Shown here: positions 48,294 to 56,047 of the stretch, piece after piece
Layout: the number at the start of each line of letters is the position of its first letter
How positions within the stretch are numbered: position 1 is the stretch's first letter
NCBI GenBank assembly: GCA_017303855.1
Contig: JAFLBL010000007.1
Location: 62,001 to 126,000, forward strand
Direction: 5' to 3'
Length of the DNA: 64,000 nt
From: Chitinophagales bacterium
Lineage (GTDB): Bacteria > Bacteroidota > Bacteroidia > Chitinophagales > Chitinophagaceae
The notes under the pieces: generated by a model
What the model was told of the DNA's origin: nothing
Databases searched by the model: none
Seen by the model: the letters and a program-made list of their open reading frames with translations, nothing else
Made by a program: the position numbers and the translations under genes

Positions 48294-49268
48294 TTATAAT
48301 AAAAAATTAAACAGATATCCGGATAGAATCATAAAAAAGGCAATCGTACCAAAATAGATGGCGATCAATGTCCAGGTCATTACTTTTTTCAGCAACATGG
48401 CTTCCGGAAGCGAAAGACCTATGACGCCCATCATAAATGCAATGGCTGTCCCCAACGGCACGCCTTTGGCCACCAGTACCTGTACCACCGGAATCACACC
48501 CGCAGCATTACTATACATCGGCACGCCCATGATCACGGCCAGTGGTACTGCGTACCATTGATCTTTATTAATGTAAGTTTCAAAGAAACCGGTAGGAAGA
48601 AAACCATGCATCGCCCCGCCAACCGCAATTCCGATAACGATATAAATGGCAATGCCTTTTACAATATCAAGTGCTTCCTTAAGAATACCCGGCATCCGTT
48701 GGCGAAGGCTTCGTTTTTCCGATTCCAGTTTATCCTCTGTTGCTGCGTTCCTAATAACGCCCTGTACCCAAGGAGTGAGGTATTTTTCCAGTTTTAATTT
48801 ACCTAGTGTAAACCCGCCAAGTATACCCAGAATAATACCGGTAGCCACATAAATTGCCGCTACTTTAGGACCGAAGGCTCCGAGGAAAATGGCAATCGCC
48901 ACTTCATTAACCAAAGGTGCTGTGATCAGATAAGTGAAGGTTATTCCTAAAGGAATGCCCCCTTTTACAAAGCCTATAAAAAGCGGCACAGAGGAACAGG
49001 AACAAAAAGGGGTAATAACCCCGAACCCGGACGCGAATAAATATTCCAGCCCGTACATTTTTTTCCGGCTCAGAAAATTCCTGACTTTTTCAACCGGAAA
49101 ATAGGAATTAACGACCCCCATGACGGTAGTGATAAAAAACAGCAGCAGAAAAATCTTCAGGGTATCAAATACAAAGAAATTCAAGGCCTGCCCCAAATGG
49201 GTTTGGGCAGACAAACCTGCAACAGTATATATCAACCAGTCGGCAAATGATTGTAACCAGTCAAACAT
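48294..49268 (-). CDS. ArsP-like permease (former DUF318)
   Basis: 324 residues, about eight to ten membrane helices. It carries the family motif TPFCSCSSVPLFIG near residue 85 and a second conserved region GVPMYSNAAGVIPVVQVLV. ArsP-type permeases export trivalent organoarsenicals; others in the superfamily have unknown substrates. Position in an operon with an ArsR repressor and thiol proteins supports an export role for a soft metalloid or thiol-reactive compound. Confidence 0.86.
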   Translation of the reverse strand: MFDWLQSFADWLIYTVAGLSAQTHLGQALNFFVFDTLKIFLLLFFITTVMGVVNSYFPVEKVRNFLSRKKMYGLEYLFASGFGVITPFCSCSSVPLFIGFVKGGIPLGITFTYLITAPLVNEVAIAIFLGAFGPKVAAIYVATGIILGILGGFTLGKLKLEKYLTPWVQGVIRNAATEDKLESEKRSLRQRMPGILKEALDIVKGIAIYIVIGIAVGGAMHGFLPTGFFETYINKDQWYAVPLAVIMGVPMYSNAAGVIPVVQVLVAKGVPLGTAIAFMMGVIGLSLPEAMLLKKVMTWTLIAIYFGTIAFFMILSGYLFNFLL

Positions 49269-49283
49269 GATGCGGATTTTATA

Positions 49284-49697
49284 TTAGCAACAACCCGATT
49301 CTTTTTTTCCCCCATGATTACAACAGCCCCCTGCATTTGCATCAACGATTCCTGAAATGTCCCCTTTTACCGGAAATCCCCGCTGTACCCACCGGATCAT
49401 ACCATGTTTCATATTCACCACTTTTATGGGGTCAAATCCATGGTTAATTAAAAAACCGGCCGCCCGCAGACTTCTGCTCCCGCTCCGGCAGACAATGACC
49501 AGTTCTTTATCCATGGCTAACTCTTTGTACCGGATTTCAAATTCACTTAAAGGAATATGGACAACAGCCGGCACATCAAAAGCCAGTTGTTCCACTTCAT
49601 TCAGTTCTCTGACGTCTACTAAAATAGCACCACGTTTTACCCATGCCTGTGAACTGGTCGGGCAGATTTCATTCACCAATGATTGAACATATTCCAT
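49284..49697 (-). CDS. Rhodanese-like protein with Cys-rich C-terminal tail
   Basis: 137 residues. A single rhodanese domain (about 10-112) has the active-site loop VIVC70RSGSRS and a WxxRGFPV end, so it can carry a persulfide on Cys70. A short C-terminal tail carries two Cys-Cys pairs (C125-C126 and C136-C137) separated by a His/Gly/Lys linker, a likely soft-metal or metalloid site not usual in single-domain rhodaneses. It lies 7 bases after the thioredoxin-like gene. Confidence 0.87.
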   Translation of the reverse strand: MEYVQSLVNEICPTSSQAWVKRGAILVDVRELNEVEQLAFDVPAVVHIPLSEFEIRYKELAMDKELVIVCRSGSRSLRAAGFLINHGFDPIKVVNMKHGMIRWVQRGFPVKGDISGIVDANAGGCCNHGGKKESGCC

Positions 49698-49704
49698 AAA
49701 ATGA

Positions 49705-49938
49705 TTATTGGGTGAGTAATTCTTTGATCTCTTTAATATCGGCCACTCTGCCTTTTATCCGGACCACCTCATCTATCATCAGCACCGGAGTGGTCAGGAC
49801 ATTGTATTTCATCATCTCTTCTATGTCTTCTATTTTTTCCACCTGCGCCTCCGCCCCGGTTTGTTTCAGGGCTTCGAGTACATTGTTATAAGTGGTCTTG
49901 CATTTGGGGCAACCGGGGCCCAGTACTTTTATATTCAT
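49705..49938 (-). CDS. Small thioredoxin-like redox-disulfide protein
   Basis: 77 residues from ATG 49938; the longer in-frame ATG at 49971 would overlap the arsR end by 23 bases and adds a non-conserved stretch. The glutaredoxin/thioredoxin-like fold starts MNIKVLGPGC10PKC13KTTYNNV, with the redox pair C10/C13, and ends with the conserved cis-Pro region VLTTPVLMIDE. This is the 'redox-active disulfide protein 2' type common beside ArsR and ArsP-like permeases. It lies 10 bases after arsR. Confidence 0.88.
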   Translation of the reverse strand: MNIKVLGPGCPKCKTTYNNVLEALKQTGAEAQVEKIEDIEEMMKYNVLTTPVLMIDEVVRIKGRVADIKEIKELLTQ

Positions 49939-49948
49939 TATATATAGA

Positions 49949-50257
49949 TTACCTGTCAAAAAATACTGCAAAGGCTTTTTGAGCTTCTTCCCAGGCTTTC
50001 TGATTAATACAGTATTTTACCCGTGGCGGCATTACATCTCCCTGGATCAGGCCGGCCTCTTTCAGCTCTTTCAGGTGCTGGGAAATGGTGGATTGTGCCA
50101 TGGGGATCTCTTCTGTTAACTCGCCGGTAAAACAACAGGACTGACAATCCAGGAACCGTAGGATGCGCACACGGACAGGATGCGAGAGTGCTTTGGCATA
50201 GCGGGCGATAACCCCTTCCTGTGAAGAATAATTAATTTCAATGCTGGTACGTTGCAT
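49949..50257 (-). CDS. arsR: ArsR-family metalloregulatory repressor
   Basis: 102 residues, winged helix. The recognition region is MAQSTISQHLKELKEAGLI. Three cysteines, C38, C41 and C42 (DCQSCC), lie at the start of the DNA-binding region where arsenite-sensing ArsR proteins carry their CxC-type site. It is the first gene of a seven-gene operon reaching to 46157 and sits under an imperfect palindrome that covers the -7 box, so self-repression released by a thiophilic ligand is expected. Confidence 0.9.
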   Translation of the reverse strand: MQRTSIEINYSSQEGVIARYAKALSHPVRVRILRFLDCQSCCFTGELTEEIPMAQSTISQHLKELKEAGLIQGDVMPPRVKYCINQKAWEEAQKAFAVFFDR

Positions 50258-50261
50258 ACAT

Positions 50262-50297
50262 ACAGATTGTTCATCGCAAATAGACGATGAATCTGTA
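50262..50297 (-). promoter_or_regulatory. Promoter/operator of the ars-type operon
   Basis: The plus strand has ACAGATT-GTT-CATCG (50263-50275 region) and CGATGAATCTGT (50285-50296), an inverted repeat broken by a 3-base insertion. Its centre holds the minus-strand box TCTATTTG (50284-50277), one base off TAnnTTTG. A dimeric ArsR bound here would block RNA polymerase. It begins 5 bases before the arsR ATG. Confidence 0.6.
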
Positions 50298-50337
50298 GCA
50301 CGGAAAATGACCTAAGTCACCAAGCCAAATGATTCGG

Positions 50338-51669
50338 CTAAAACCTGAAATGCAACCGGCAGGTGAAGATATTATCCTTCAGATCCGTCTTATAACCGGT
50401 CAGGTCCGTAATTTCATTCTTAACTATATCGTAATACAGTATAAGACGGGTATGCGAGTTGAGATAATACGAATAGCCAAGTCCGACCGTGAAATACTTT
50501 ATATCCGCTACCGTAAAATTGGTGCCTGCTTTCCCGATCTGTGTTTTCTTTACATTGGTATTCGGATCATACCAGTCGTACTTGATCATCAGCTGATGTC
50601 TGCTATTGACAATGTTCTGAAGGAAAAGAAGAAAAGCGCCATCGAACTGACGGATATACGTAGGCAGCGGAACTCCGTTTACCGCCGGAAGTGATCCCGG
50701 ATTTACGGTTGTGGCCGACGTGCCCGGTTGTTTACCAAACCAGTATTCCGATCTCCATTCCGTTTCGCCCCATCCATGTTTCAGTTTTACCTGCAGATCG
50801 GCACCGTAATAATGACGTGCGGCCGTTTTTCCCAGGTTAGTTGCAGTGGAATCTACAATAAAGGAAGGATCACCATTGGCCAGTTTACCGGTTTCGTATA
50901 CGTACTTTGTCCCATTGCGCCAGCCACCGGCCAGTAAGGAAAGTCCACCCGACAATTCAAGTTTTTTCTTTGTATCCGGACGGATAAACATCCGGGAGAT
51001 CAGGTCTTTCCGGCTGTCAAAATCGGTTGTACCCGATAAACCTTGTCCATTGAATAAACCTACATCAAATTTAAACCGGGCTTGTTTTTTCTTCTGATCC
51101 TGCGGCTCATGTGATACCATTACACCCAGGTCGCGTTCGGAAGGCATTAATATCTGCGACATTCTTCCACGTTCAGGGGTTTCGCGAAACGCGGATGACA
51201 GGTTTACTTCATAGCCAAAGGGTCGTGCAAATAAACCGGCGGTCATGGAAAAGCGATTGGTCTTTGTATCAAACAGTTTGAAAAACATATCCCTTACTAC
51301 CACGCCCCGTTCGGTGGCATCAATCTGAAAAGAAAATAAGGCGACAGGATACCGGAGCTTTGATGGTAATATATAATCTGTTTTAACCCGGGCCCGGCGT
51401 AACATAAAACGGCTTTTGGAAAACGGGGAAAAGTTACCACCATTATATGAAGCAGCCCCCTCAGTGGCAGCCACCTGGAACTGGGGCTGGATATACCCCG
51501 TAATACGGAGATTTTCAAACCTTTTTATTATCGGCCTGACGGTATCTTTTATAAAAAAGGAAGAATCAATATCTGACAGATATCGCTGTGAAAAGCCCGA
51601 AAAGCCTGTAAAAATCAATAAAAACGCCAAAAAAGCCGCCTGTATCGTCATTTTTCTCAGCAAAATCAT
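50338..51669 (-). CDS. OprO/OprP-like phosphate-selective porin
   Basis: 443 residues, start ATG 51669 (Met7 at 51651 also possible); signal peptide ends near GFSQ. The mature protein is a beta-barrel of the phosphate-selective porin O/P family, with RFMLRRARVKTDYILPSKLRYPVALFSFQID, LFARPFGYEVNLSSAFRETPERGRMSQ and a terminal Phe (CRLHFRF). Such porins pass phosphate or polyphosphate across the outer membrane under limitation. It is divergent from the DUF47-PiT genes and preceded by a five-element 11-bp-phased array. Confidence 0.87.
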   Translation of the reverse strand: MILLRKMTIQAAFLAFLLIFTGFSGFSQRYLSDIDSSFFIKDTVRPIIKRFENLRITGYIQPQFQVAATEGAASYNGGNFSPFSKSRFMLRRARVKTDYILPSKLRYPVALFSFQIDATERGVVVRDMFFKLFDTKTNRFSMTAGLFARPFGYEVNLSSAFRETPERGRMSQILMPSERDLGVMVSHEPQDQKKKQARFKFDVGLFNGQGLSGTTDFDSRKDLISRMFIRPDTKKKLELSGGLSLLAGGWRNGTKYVYETGKLANGDPSFIVDSTATNLGKTAARHYYGADLQVKLKHGWGETEWRSEYWFGKQPGTSATTVNPGSLPAVNGVPLPTYIRQFDGAFLLFLQNIVNSRHQLMIKYDWYDPNTNVKKTQIGKAGTNFTVADIKYFTVGLGYSYYLNSHTRLILYYDIVKNEITDLTGYKTDLKDNIFTCRLHFRF

Positions 51670-51682
51670 GTGCGTACATTTT

Positions 51683-51748
51683 TAAAAGTGGCGCAATATG
51701 TTACTAAATTGTTAGGCTAAAATTATTTCTATATTAACTAATTATTAA
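51683..51748 (-). promoter_or_regulatory. Candidate Pho-type promoter of the OprP-like porin
   Basis: Plus-strand GTTAC (51700), GTTAG (51711), ATTAT (51722), ATTAA (51733) and ATTAA (51744) stand at exact 11-bp steps. Nine bases gene-proximal is the minus-strand box CACTTTTA (51690-51683), 14 bases before the ATG at 51669. The region is AT-rich, which makes chance matches somewhat easier than at 45966. Confidence 0.6.
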
Positions 51749-51843
51749 TTCTCCCCCACCGCATCCCCACCTCCCTGTCACCCAGTATTTTCGCAGCCAA
51801 TTAGCAACCCGGGTGTCCGGGAAGCCACTTTAAAACAACTAAT

Positions 51844-52494
51844 ATGGCCGGACTTAATTCATTCCTCAAGATCTTCATGCCGAAGAACACCGTTTTTTTT
51901 GAACTCTTTGAAAATGTAGCGGAGAATGTATCCAAAATGGGTACCCTGATCAAAGCCGTAGTGGCTGAACCCGATTTTGACAAACGGGCTGCCGTTATCA
52001 CCCAGATTGAAGATCTTGAACATGCCAACGACGAACTGACCCATAACCTGTTTACTGAACTGGGCCGCAACTTTATCACGCCCTTCGACCGGGAAGACAT
52101 TCACTACCTGGCCACTTCACTGGACGATATCGCGGATTATATCTACGCGTCTGCCAAGAAGATCAATTTCTACCGGGTAAATCCCAATGATATGGGTATG
52201 CAGAAATTCGCCGAACTGATCGAACAGGGTTGTCAGCAGATCCGGATCGCGGTAACCGAACTGCGCGACATGAAGAACATGCGCAAGATCACCGAAGCCC
52301 TGGTAAAAATCAACAGCCTCGAAAACCAGGCCGACGATGTGTTTGATATGAGTATTGAACGCCTCTTTGCCACCGAACCCGATGCCAAAGAAGTCATCAA
52401 GAAAAGGGAAATCTACCAGGTAATGGAGATTGTAACCGATAAATGCGAGGACGCGAGCAATGTGATCGAGTCCATCATTATCAAGTACGCGTAA
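51844..52494 (+). CDS. DUF47 family PiT accessory protein (PhoU-like)
   Basis: 216 residues, all-helical, DUF47/TIGR00153 family, distantly related to PhoU. Helical repeats carry acidic patches such as DLEHANDELTHNL, DDIADYIYASAKKI and TDKCEDASNVIESI, expected metal-binding positions. It is thought to regulate the low-affinity phosphate transporter PiT, whose gene follows after 30 bases. The gene is divergent from the OprP-like porin. A TATTTTCG box (51786-51793) may be its -7 element. Confidence 0.93.
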   Translation: MAGLNSFLKIFMPKNTVFFELFENVAENVSKMGTLIKAVVAEPDFDKRAAVITQIEDLEHANDELTHNLFTELGRNFITPFDREDIHYLATSLDDIADYIYASAKKINFYRVNPNDMGMQKFAELIEQGCQQIRIAVTELRDMKNMRKITEALVKINSLENQADDVFDMSIERLFATEPDAKEVIKKREIYQVMEIVTDKCEDASNVIESIIIKYA

Positions 52495-52524
52495 ACGTTA
52501 TTACTCCACACCTGATTTACACTT

Positions 52525-53736
52525 ATGACTCCATTCCTGATAACGGTCATCGCCCTGGCGCTGATCTTCGACTATATCAACGGATTCCATGATGCGGCCA
52601 ATTCCATTGCCACGGTGGTTTCCACCAAGGTACTCACCCCCTTCCAGGCCGTACTCTGGGCGGCGGTTTTTAACTCAGCAGCCTTTTTCATTTTCAAAGA
52701 TCACGGGGTAGCCGATACAGTGGCAAAAACAGTGAAACCCGATCATATTCTGGAAGGCGAAATGATGCGGGTGATTTTTTCCGGACTGATTGCCGCTATT
52801 GCCTGGAACCTGCTCACCTGGTGGCTGGGCATCCCTTCCTCTTCCTCACATACGCTGATTGGCGGATTTGCCGGTGCGGCTATTGCTGCCGGCGGATTCA
52901 GTGCGGTTAACTCCCCGGTAATTCTGAAAACTGCCAGCTTTATCCTCTTTGCTCCCTTGATGGGTATGCTGATGGCGTTTATCATGTCACTCTGGTTTTT
53001 AAGTTCCTTTAAAAAAGGCTGGACGTCCAAAATATTCTCCGTAGGCGTCATCATTTTTGTATTTGTATTTCTCGCTTTCAACCTCGAATTCAAACAATCG
53101 GTACTGGCGAAGAAAACACACTATGAGAGTTATATCAACCAGGTGATTTTTTATTCCAAGAATTTCAAATGGATTCTGCTGAGTATTATCCTGCTCACCA
53201 TGGCTTTTTTCTCCCTGTACCTGAGTAAACTGAATGCTTACAAAGCGAATCAGTGGTTCAAACGGCTTCAGCTGATTTCTTCCGCAGCCTTCAGTATCGG
53301 TCACGGCGGAAATGATGCACAGAAAGTAATGGGTATAATCACTGCCGCCCTGATCGCAGGTGGCACCATCACCGATTTTCATGATATGCCCAACTGGGTA
53401 CCCATTGCCTGTTATGCGGCCATTGGTCTCGGCACCATGAGTGGTGGCTGGAAGATTGTTAAAACCATGGGTACAAAGATTACCAAGGTTACTCCTTTTG
53501 AAGGTGTAGCCGCTGAAACAGCCGGCGCACTTACCCTGTTTATTACAGAAGCCCTGAAGATACCTGTGAGTACAACGCATACTATTACCGGTGCCATCAT
53601 GGGTGTGGGAGCAACCAAACGTTTGTCGGCTGTTCGTTGGGGTGTTACCATCAACCTCATCTGGGCCTGGATACTTACCATACCGATCAGCGGATTGCTG
53701 GCCGGCGGTGTATACTTTATCGTAAAATTATTCTGA
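52525..53736 (+). CDS. pit: PiT-family inorganic phosphate transporter
   Basis: 403 residues, about ten or eleven membrane helices. Both PiT signatures are present: GFHDAANSIATVVSTK near residue 20 and GHGGNDAQKVMGI near residue 257, which mark the two inverted repeats forming the phosphate/cation site. It imports phosphate with protons, probably as a metal-phosphate complex. Co-transcribed with the DUF47 gene; a strong hairpin terminator follows. Confidence 0.96.
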   Translation: MTPFLITVIALALIFDYINGFHDAANSIATVVSTKVLTPFQAVLWAAVFNSAAFFIFKDHGVADTVAKTVKPDHILEGEMMRVIFSGLIAAIAWNLLTWWLGIPSSSSHTLIGGFAGAAIAAGGFSAVNSPVILKTASFILFAPLMGMLMAFIMSLWFLSSFKKGWTSKIFSVGVIIFVFVFLAFNLEFKQSVLAKKTHYESYINQVIFYSKNFKWILLSIILLTMAFFSLYLSKLNAYKANQWFKRLQLISSAAFSIGHGGNDAQKVMGIITAALIAGGTITDFHDMPNWVPIACYAAIGLGTMSGGWKIVKTMGTKITKVTPFEGVAAETAGALTLFITEALKIPVSTTHTITGAIMGVGATKRLSAVRWGVTINLIWAWILTIPISGLLAGGVYFIVKLF

Positions 53737-53761
53737 GCTGATCGCCATTAGTATTTTTACC

Positions 53762-53797
53762 AAATAAAATCCTGACTTTTGTCGGGATTTTATTTTT
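53762..53797 (+). terminator. Long-stem terminator of the DUF47-PiT operon, abutting galE
   Basis: An 11-bp perfect stem (AAATAAAATCC with GGATTTTATTT) is extended by a wobble and a GAC/GTC pair, with a TTTT loop at 53777-53780. The stem is U-rich at its 3' side. The galE ATG is at 53798, two bases after the stem, so any read-through transcript would hide the galE start in structure. Confidence 0.8.
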
Positions 53798-54853
53798 ATG
53801 GCAAAAATACTTGTTACAGGCGGCTGCGGCTTTATCGGTTCACACACCATTGTGGACCTGGTGGAAAACGGATATGAGGTTATTTCTGTAGATAACAACT
53901 CCCGTTCCAATCCCAATATCCTGCTGGGCGTGGAAAAAATCACCGGAAAAAAAGTTAAGAACTATAAGGTGGATCTCTGCAATTTTGATGACACATTCGC
54001 GATTTTCCAGGAGAATACGGATATCAGCGGCATTATTCATTTTGCCGCGTATAAAGCCGTGGGAGAATCGGTGGCACAGCCCCTGATGTACTTTGAAAAC
54101 AACCTGGTATCCCTGATCAACCTGCTGAAATGTGTACAGGAATTCAATATTCCCCATTTTGTTTTCTCTTCATCCTGCACCGTATACGGAGAGCCGGATG
54201 AAATTCCCGTAACGGAGAAGACTACACCGAAACCGGCCGAATCGCCCTATGGTTATACCAAACAAATGAGTGAGCAGATTATCAACGAATTTGCCAAAGC
54301 GGTTACGACAAAGCATATACTGCTCCGGTATTTTAACCCGGCCGGAGCACACCCTTCTGGTATTATAGGAGAAATGCCCCTGGGTAAACCACAGAACCTG
54401 GTGCCTGCCATTACGCAGACCGCTATTGGCCGGATTGAAAAAATGCATGTGTTCGGCAATGATTATCCTACCCGCGACGGATCCAATATGCGGGATTATA
54501 TTCATGTCTGCGACCTGGCCCATGCGCATACCCTTTCCCTACAATACCTCGAAAGCGGTAAACAAACCGAACGTTGCAAAGTGTTCAATCTGGGTACCGG
54601 CAGCGGCATCACTGTATTGGAAGCCATCCACGCATTTGAAAAAACCAGTGGCGAAAAACTCAATTATGAAATCGGCCCCCGCCGTCCGGGTGATGTAGTG
54701 GCCATTTATGCCAATAACGACCTGGCCCGGGAAGAACTGGGCTGGAACCCCCAATACAGCCTGGAAGACATTATGTCCACCGCCTGGAAATGGGAACAGC
54801 GGCTGAAAGCGGATGAAACCGTATTCAGCAGCCAGTACGGAGAGCTGAATTAA
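53798..54853 (+). CDS. galE: UDP-glucose 4-epimerase
   Basis: 351 residues, short-chain dehydrogenase/reductase fold. NAD-binding VTGGCGFIGSHT is at the N-terminus; catalytic elements are FSSSCTVYGEP and YGYTK (Tyr and Lys about 150-155); the substrate region has RYFNPAGAHPSG and RRPGDV. It interconverts UDP-glucose and UDP-galactose for envelope sugars and galactose use. The start lies directly after the PiT terminator hairpin; a GACTTTTG sequence (53774-53781) inside the hairpin is a possible imperfect -7 box. Confidence 0.96.
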   Translation: MAKILVTGGCGFIGSHTIVDLVENGYEVISVDNNSRSNPNILLGVEKITGKKVKNYKVDLCNFDDTFAIFQENTDISGIIHFAAYKAVGESVAQPLMYFENNLVSLINLLKCVQEFNIPHFVFSSSCTVYGEPDEIPVTEKTTPKPAESPYGYTKQMSEQIINEFAKAVTTKHILLRYFNPAGAHPSGIIGEMPLGKPQNLVPAITQTAIGRIEKMHVFGNDYPTRDGSNMRDYIHVCDLAHAHTLSLQYLESGKQTERCKVFNLGTGSGITVLEAIHAFEKTSGEKLNYEIGPRRPGDVVAIYANNDLAREELGWNPQYSLEDIMSTAWKWEQRLKADETVFSSQYGELN

Positions 54854-54881
54854 ACATCAGCCCCTGGCTGTGGTTTTATCC

Positions 54882-54912
54882 TTTGCCTATTGGTCATACA
54901 ACCTTACTTTTG
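54882..54912 (+). promoter_or_regulatory. Full-consensus promoter of the transketolase half gene
   Basis: TTTG (54882-54885), exactly 19 bases, then TACTTTTG (54905-54912): a complete match to the Bacteroidota sigma-70 pattern. The ATG at 54931 follows 18 bases later. This also rules out the longer in-frame start at 54883. Confidence 0.8.
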
Positions 54913-54930
54913 CGACACAATTTATCAGCT

Positions 54931-55890
54931 ATGTCGTTAAAGGAAATTCAATCAATCGGAAACAAAGACACCCGCAGTGGTTTCGGAGATGGTATTGTGG
55001 AAGCAGCCCGCAAAAACCCCAATGTTATCGCCCTGACTGCCGATCTGCTGGGATCCATGAAACTGAACCAGTTTATCAAGGAGTTTCCGGATCGCTTTAT
55101 CCAGTGTGGTATTGCCGAAGCCAATATGATCGGCGTCGCAGCCGGCCTCACCATTGGTGGCAAAATTCCTTTTACTACCACTTTCGCTAACTTTTCTACC
55201 GGCCGGGTCTACGATCAGATCCGTCAGTCTGTTGCCTATAGCGGTAAGAATGTAAAGATTGCCGCCTCTCATGCGGGTCTTACCCTGGGAGAAGACGGTG
55301 CCACACACCAGATTCTCGAAGATATCGGGCTGATGAAAATGCTGCCCGGTATGACGGTAGTGGTACCCTGTGATTATGCGCAAACCAAGGCAGCCACCAT
55401 GGCTGTGGCAGAATATGAGGGTCCGGTTTACCTCCGTTTCGGTCGTCCTTCCTGGCCAATTTTCACTACCGACCGGCCTTTTGAAATCGGTAAAGCCCAG
55501 CAATTCTCCGAAGGAACGGATATCAGCATTTTTGCCTGTGGTCACCTGGTATGGAGTGCTATACAGGCAGGTATCCAGCTGGAAGAAAAAGGATATAGTG
55601 TGGAAGTAATCAATATTCACACCATCAAACCACTGGATGAGGAAGCGGTACTGAAATCGATCCGGAAAACGAAATGTGCAGTTACAGCGGAAGAACATAA
55701 CGTAATAGGCGGACTGGGTGACGCGATCGGTCAGCTGGCCGCACGCAACTTCCCCATTCCTATTGAGTATATCGGCACACAGGATACATTCGGCGAAAGC
55801 GGTACACCTACACAGCTCCTCAAAAAATATGGACTGGATGTGCCCGATATTGTGGCGGCTGCCGAAAAAGCCATCAGCCGGAAAGGGTAA
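54931..55890 (+). CDS. Transketolase C-terminal subunit (split transketolase)
   Basis: 319 residues, covering only the pyrimidine-binding and C-terminal domains of transketolase (QCGIAEANMIGVAAGLTIGGKIPFTTTFANF, SHAGLTLGEDGATHQILEDI, RFGRPSWPIF). The Glu in the GIAEANM segment activates thiamine diphosphate. The N-terminal half that binds the diphosphate is not next to it; upstream is galE and downstream a sigma factor. Either the partner is encoded elsewhere or the protein serves another two-subunit enzyme. It has its own consensus promoter. Confidence 0.9.
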   Translation: MSLKEIQSIGNKDTRSGFGDGIVEAARKNPNVIALTADLLGSMKLNQFIKEFPDRFIQCGIAEANMIGVAAGLTIGGKIPFTTTFANFSTGRVYDQIRQSVAYSGKNVKIAASHAGLTLGEDGATHQILEDIGLMKMLPGMTVVVPCDYAQTKAATMAVAEYEGPVYLRFGRPSWPIFTTDRPFEIGKAQQFSEGTDISIFACGHLVWSAIQAGIQLEEKGYSVEVINIHTIKPLDEEAVLKSIRKTKCAVTAEEHNVIGGLGDAIGQLAARNFPIPIEYIGTQDTFGESGTPTQLLKKYGLDVPDIVAAAEKAISRKG

Positions 55891-56047
55891 AATATACAGC
55901 AAGGTTTAACCGTTTTATATTGGTACTGATTGTCCTGTTCGTTTATCGACACATTGACATTCAGTACCTTTTTTCTTATATTTATTCCCGTTCCGTTTAA
56001 ACATTTCTGTATCCCAATATTCTAAGTCACCCAAAGCCCGAACATCC

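Noticed and set aside
51748-51793. Possible phased array serving the DUF47-PiT genes
   Set aside because: Counting back 10 bases from the TATTTTCG box gives no matching elements; the array at 51700-51748 is placed and oriented for the porin gene.
54952-55902. 316-codon open frame on the minus strand over the transketolase half
   Set aside because: The opposite strand encodes a clear transketolase domain with a consensus promoter; this frame is rich in His, Cys and Phe and is a shadow.
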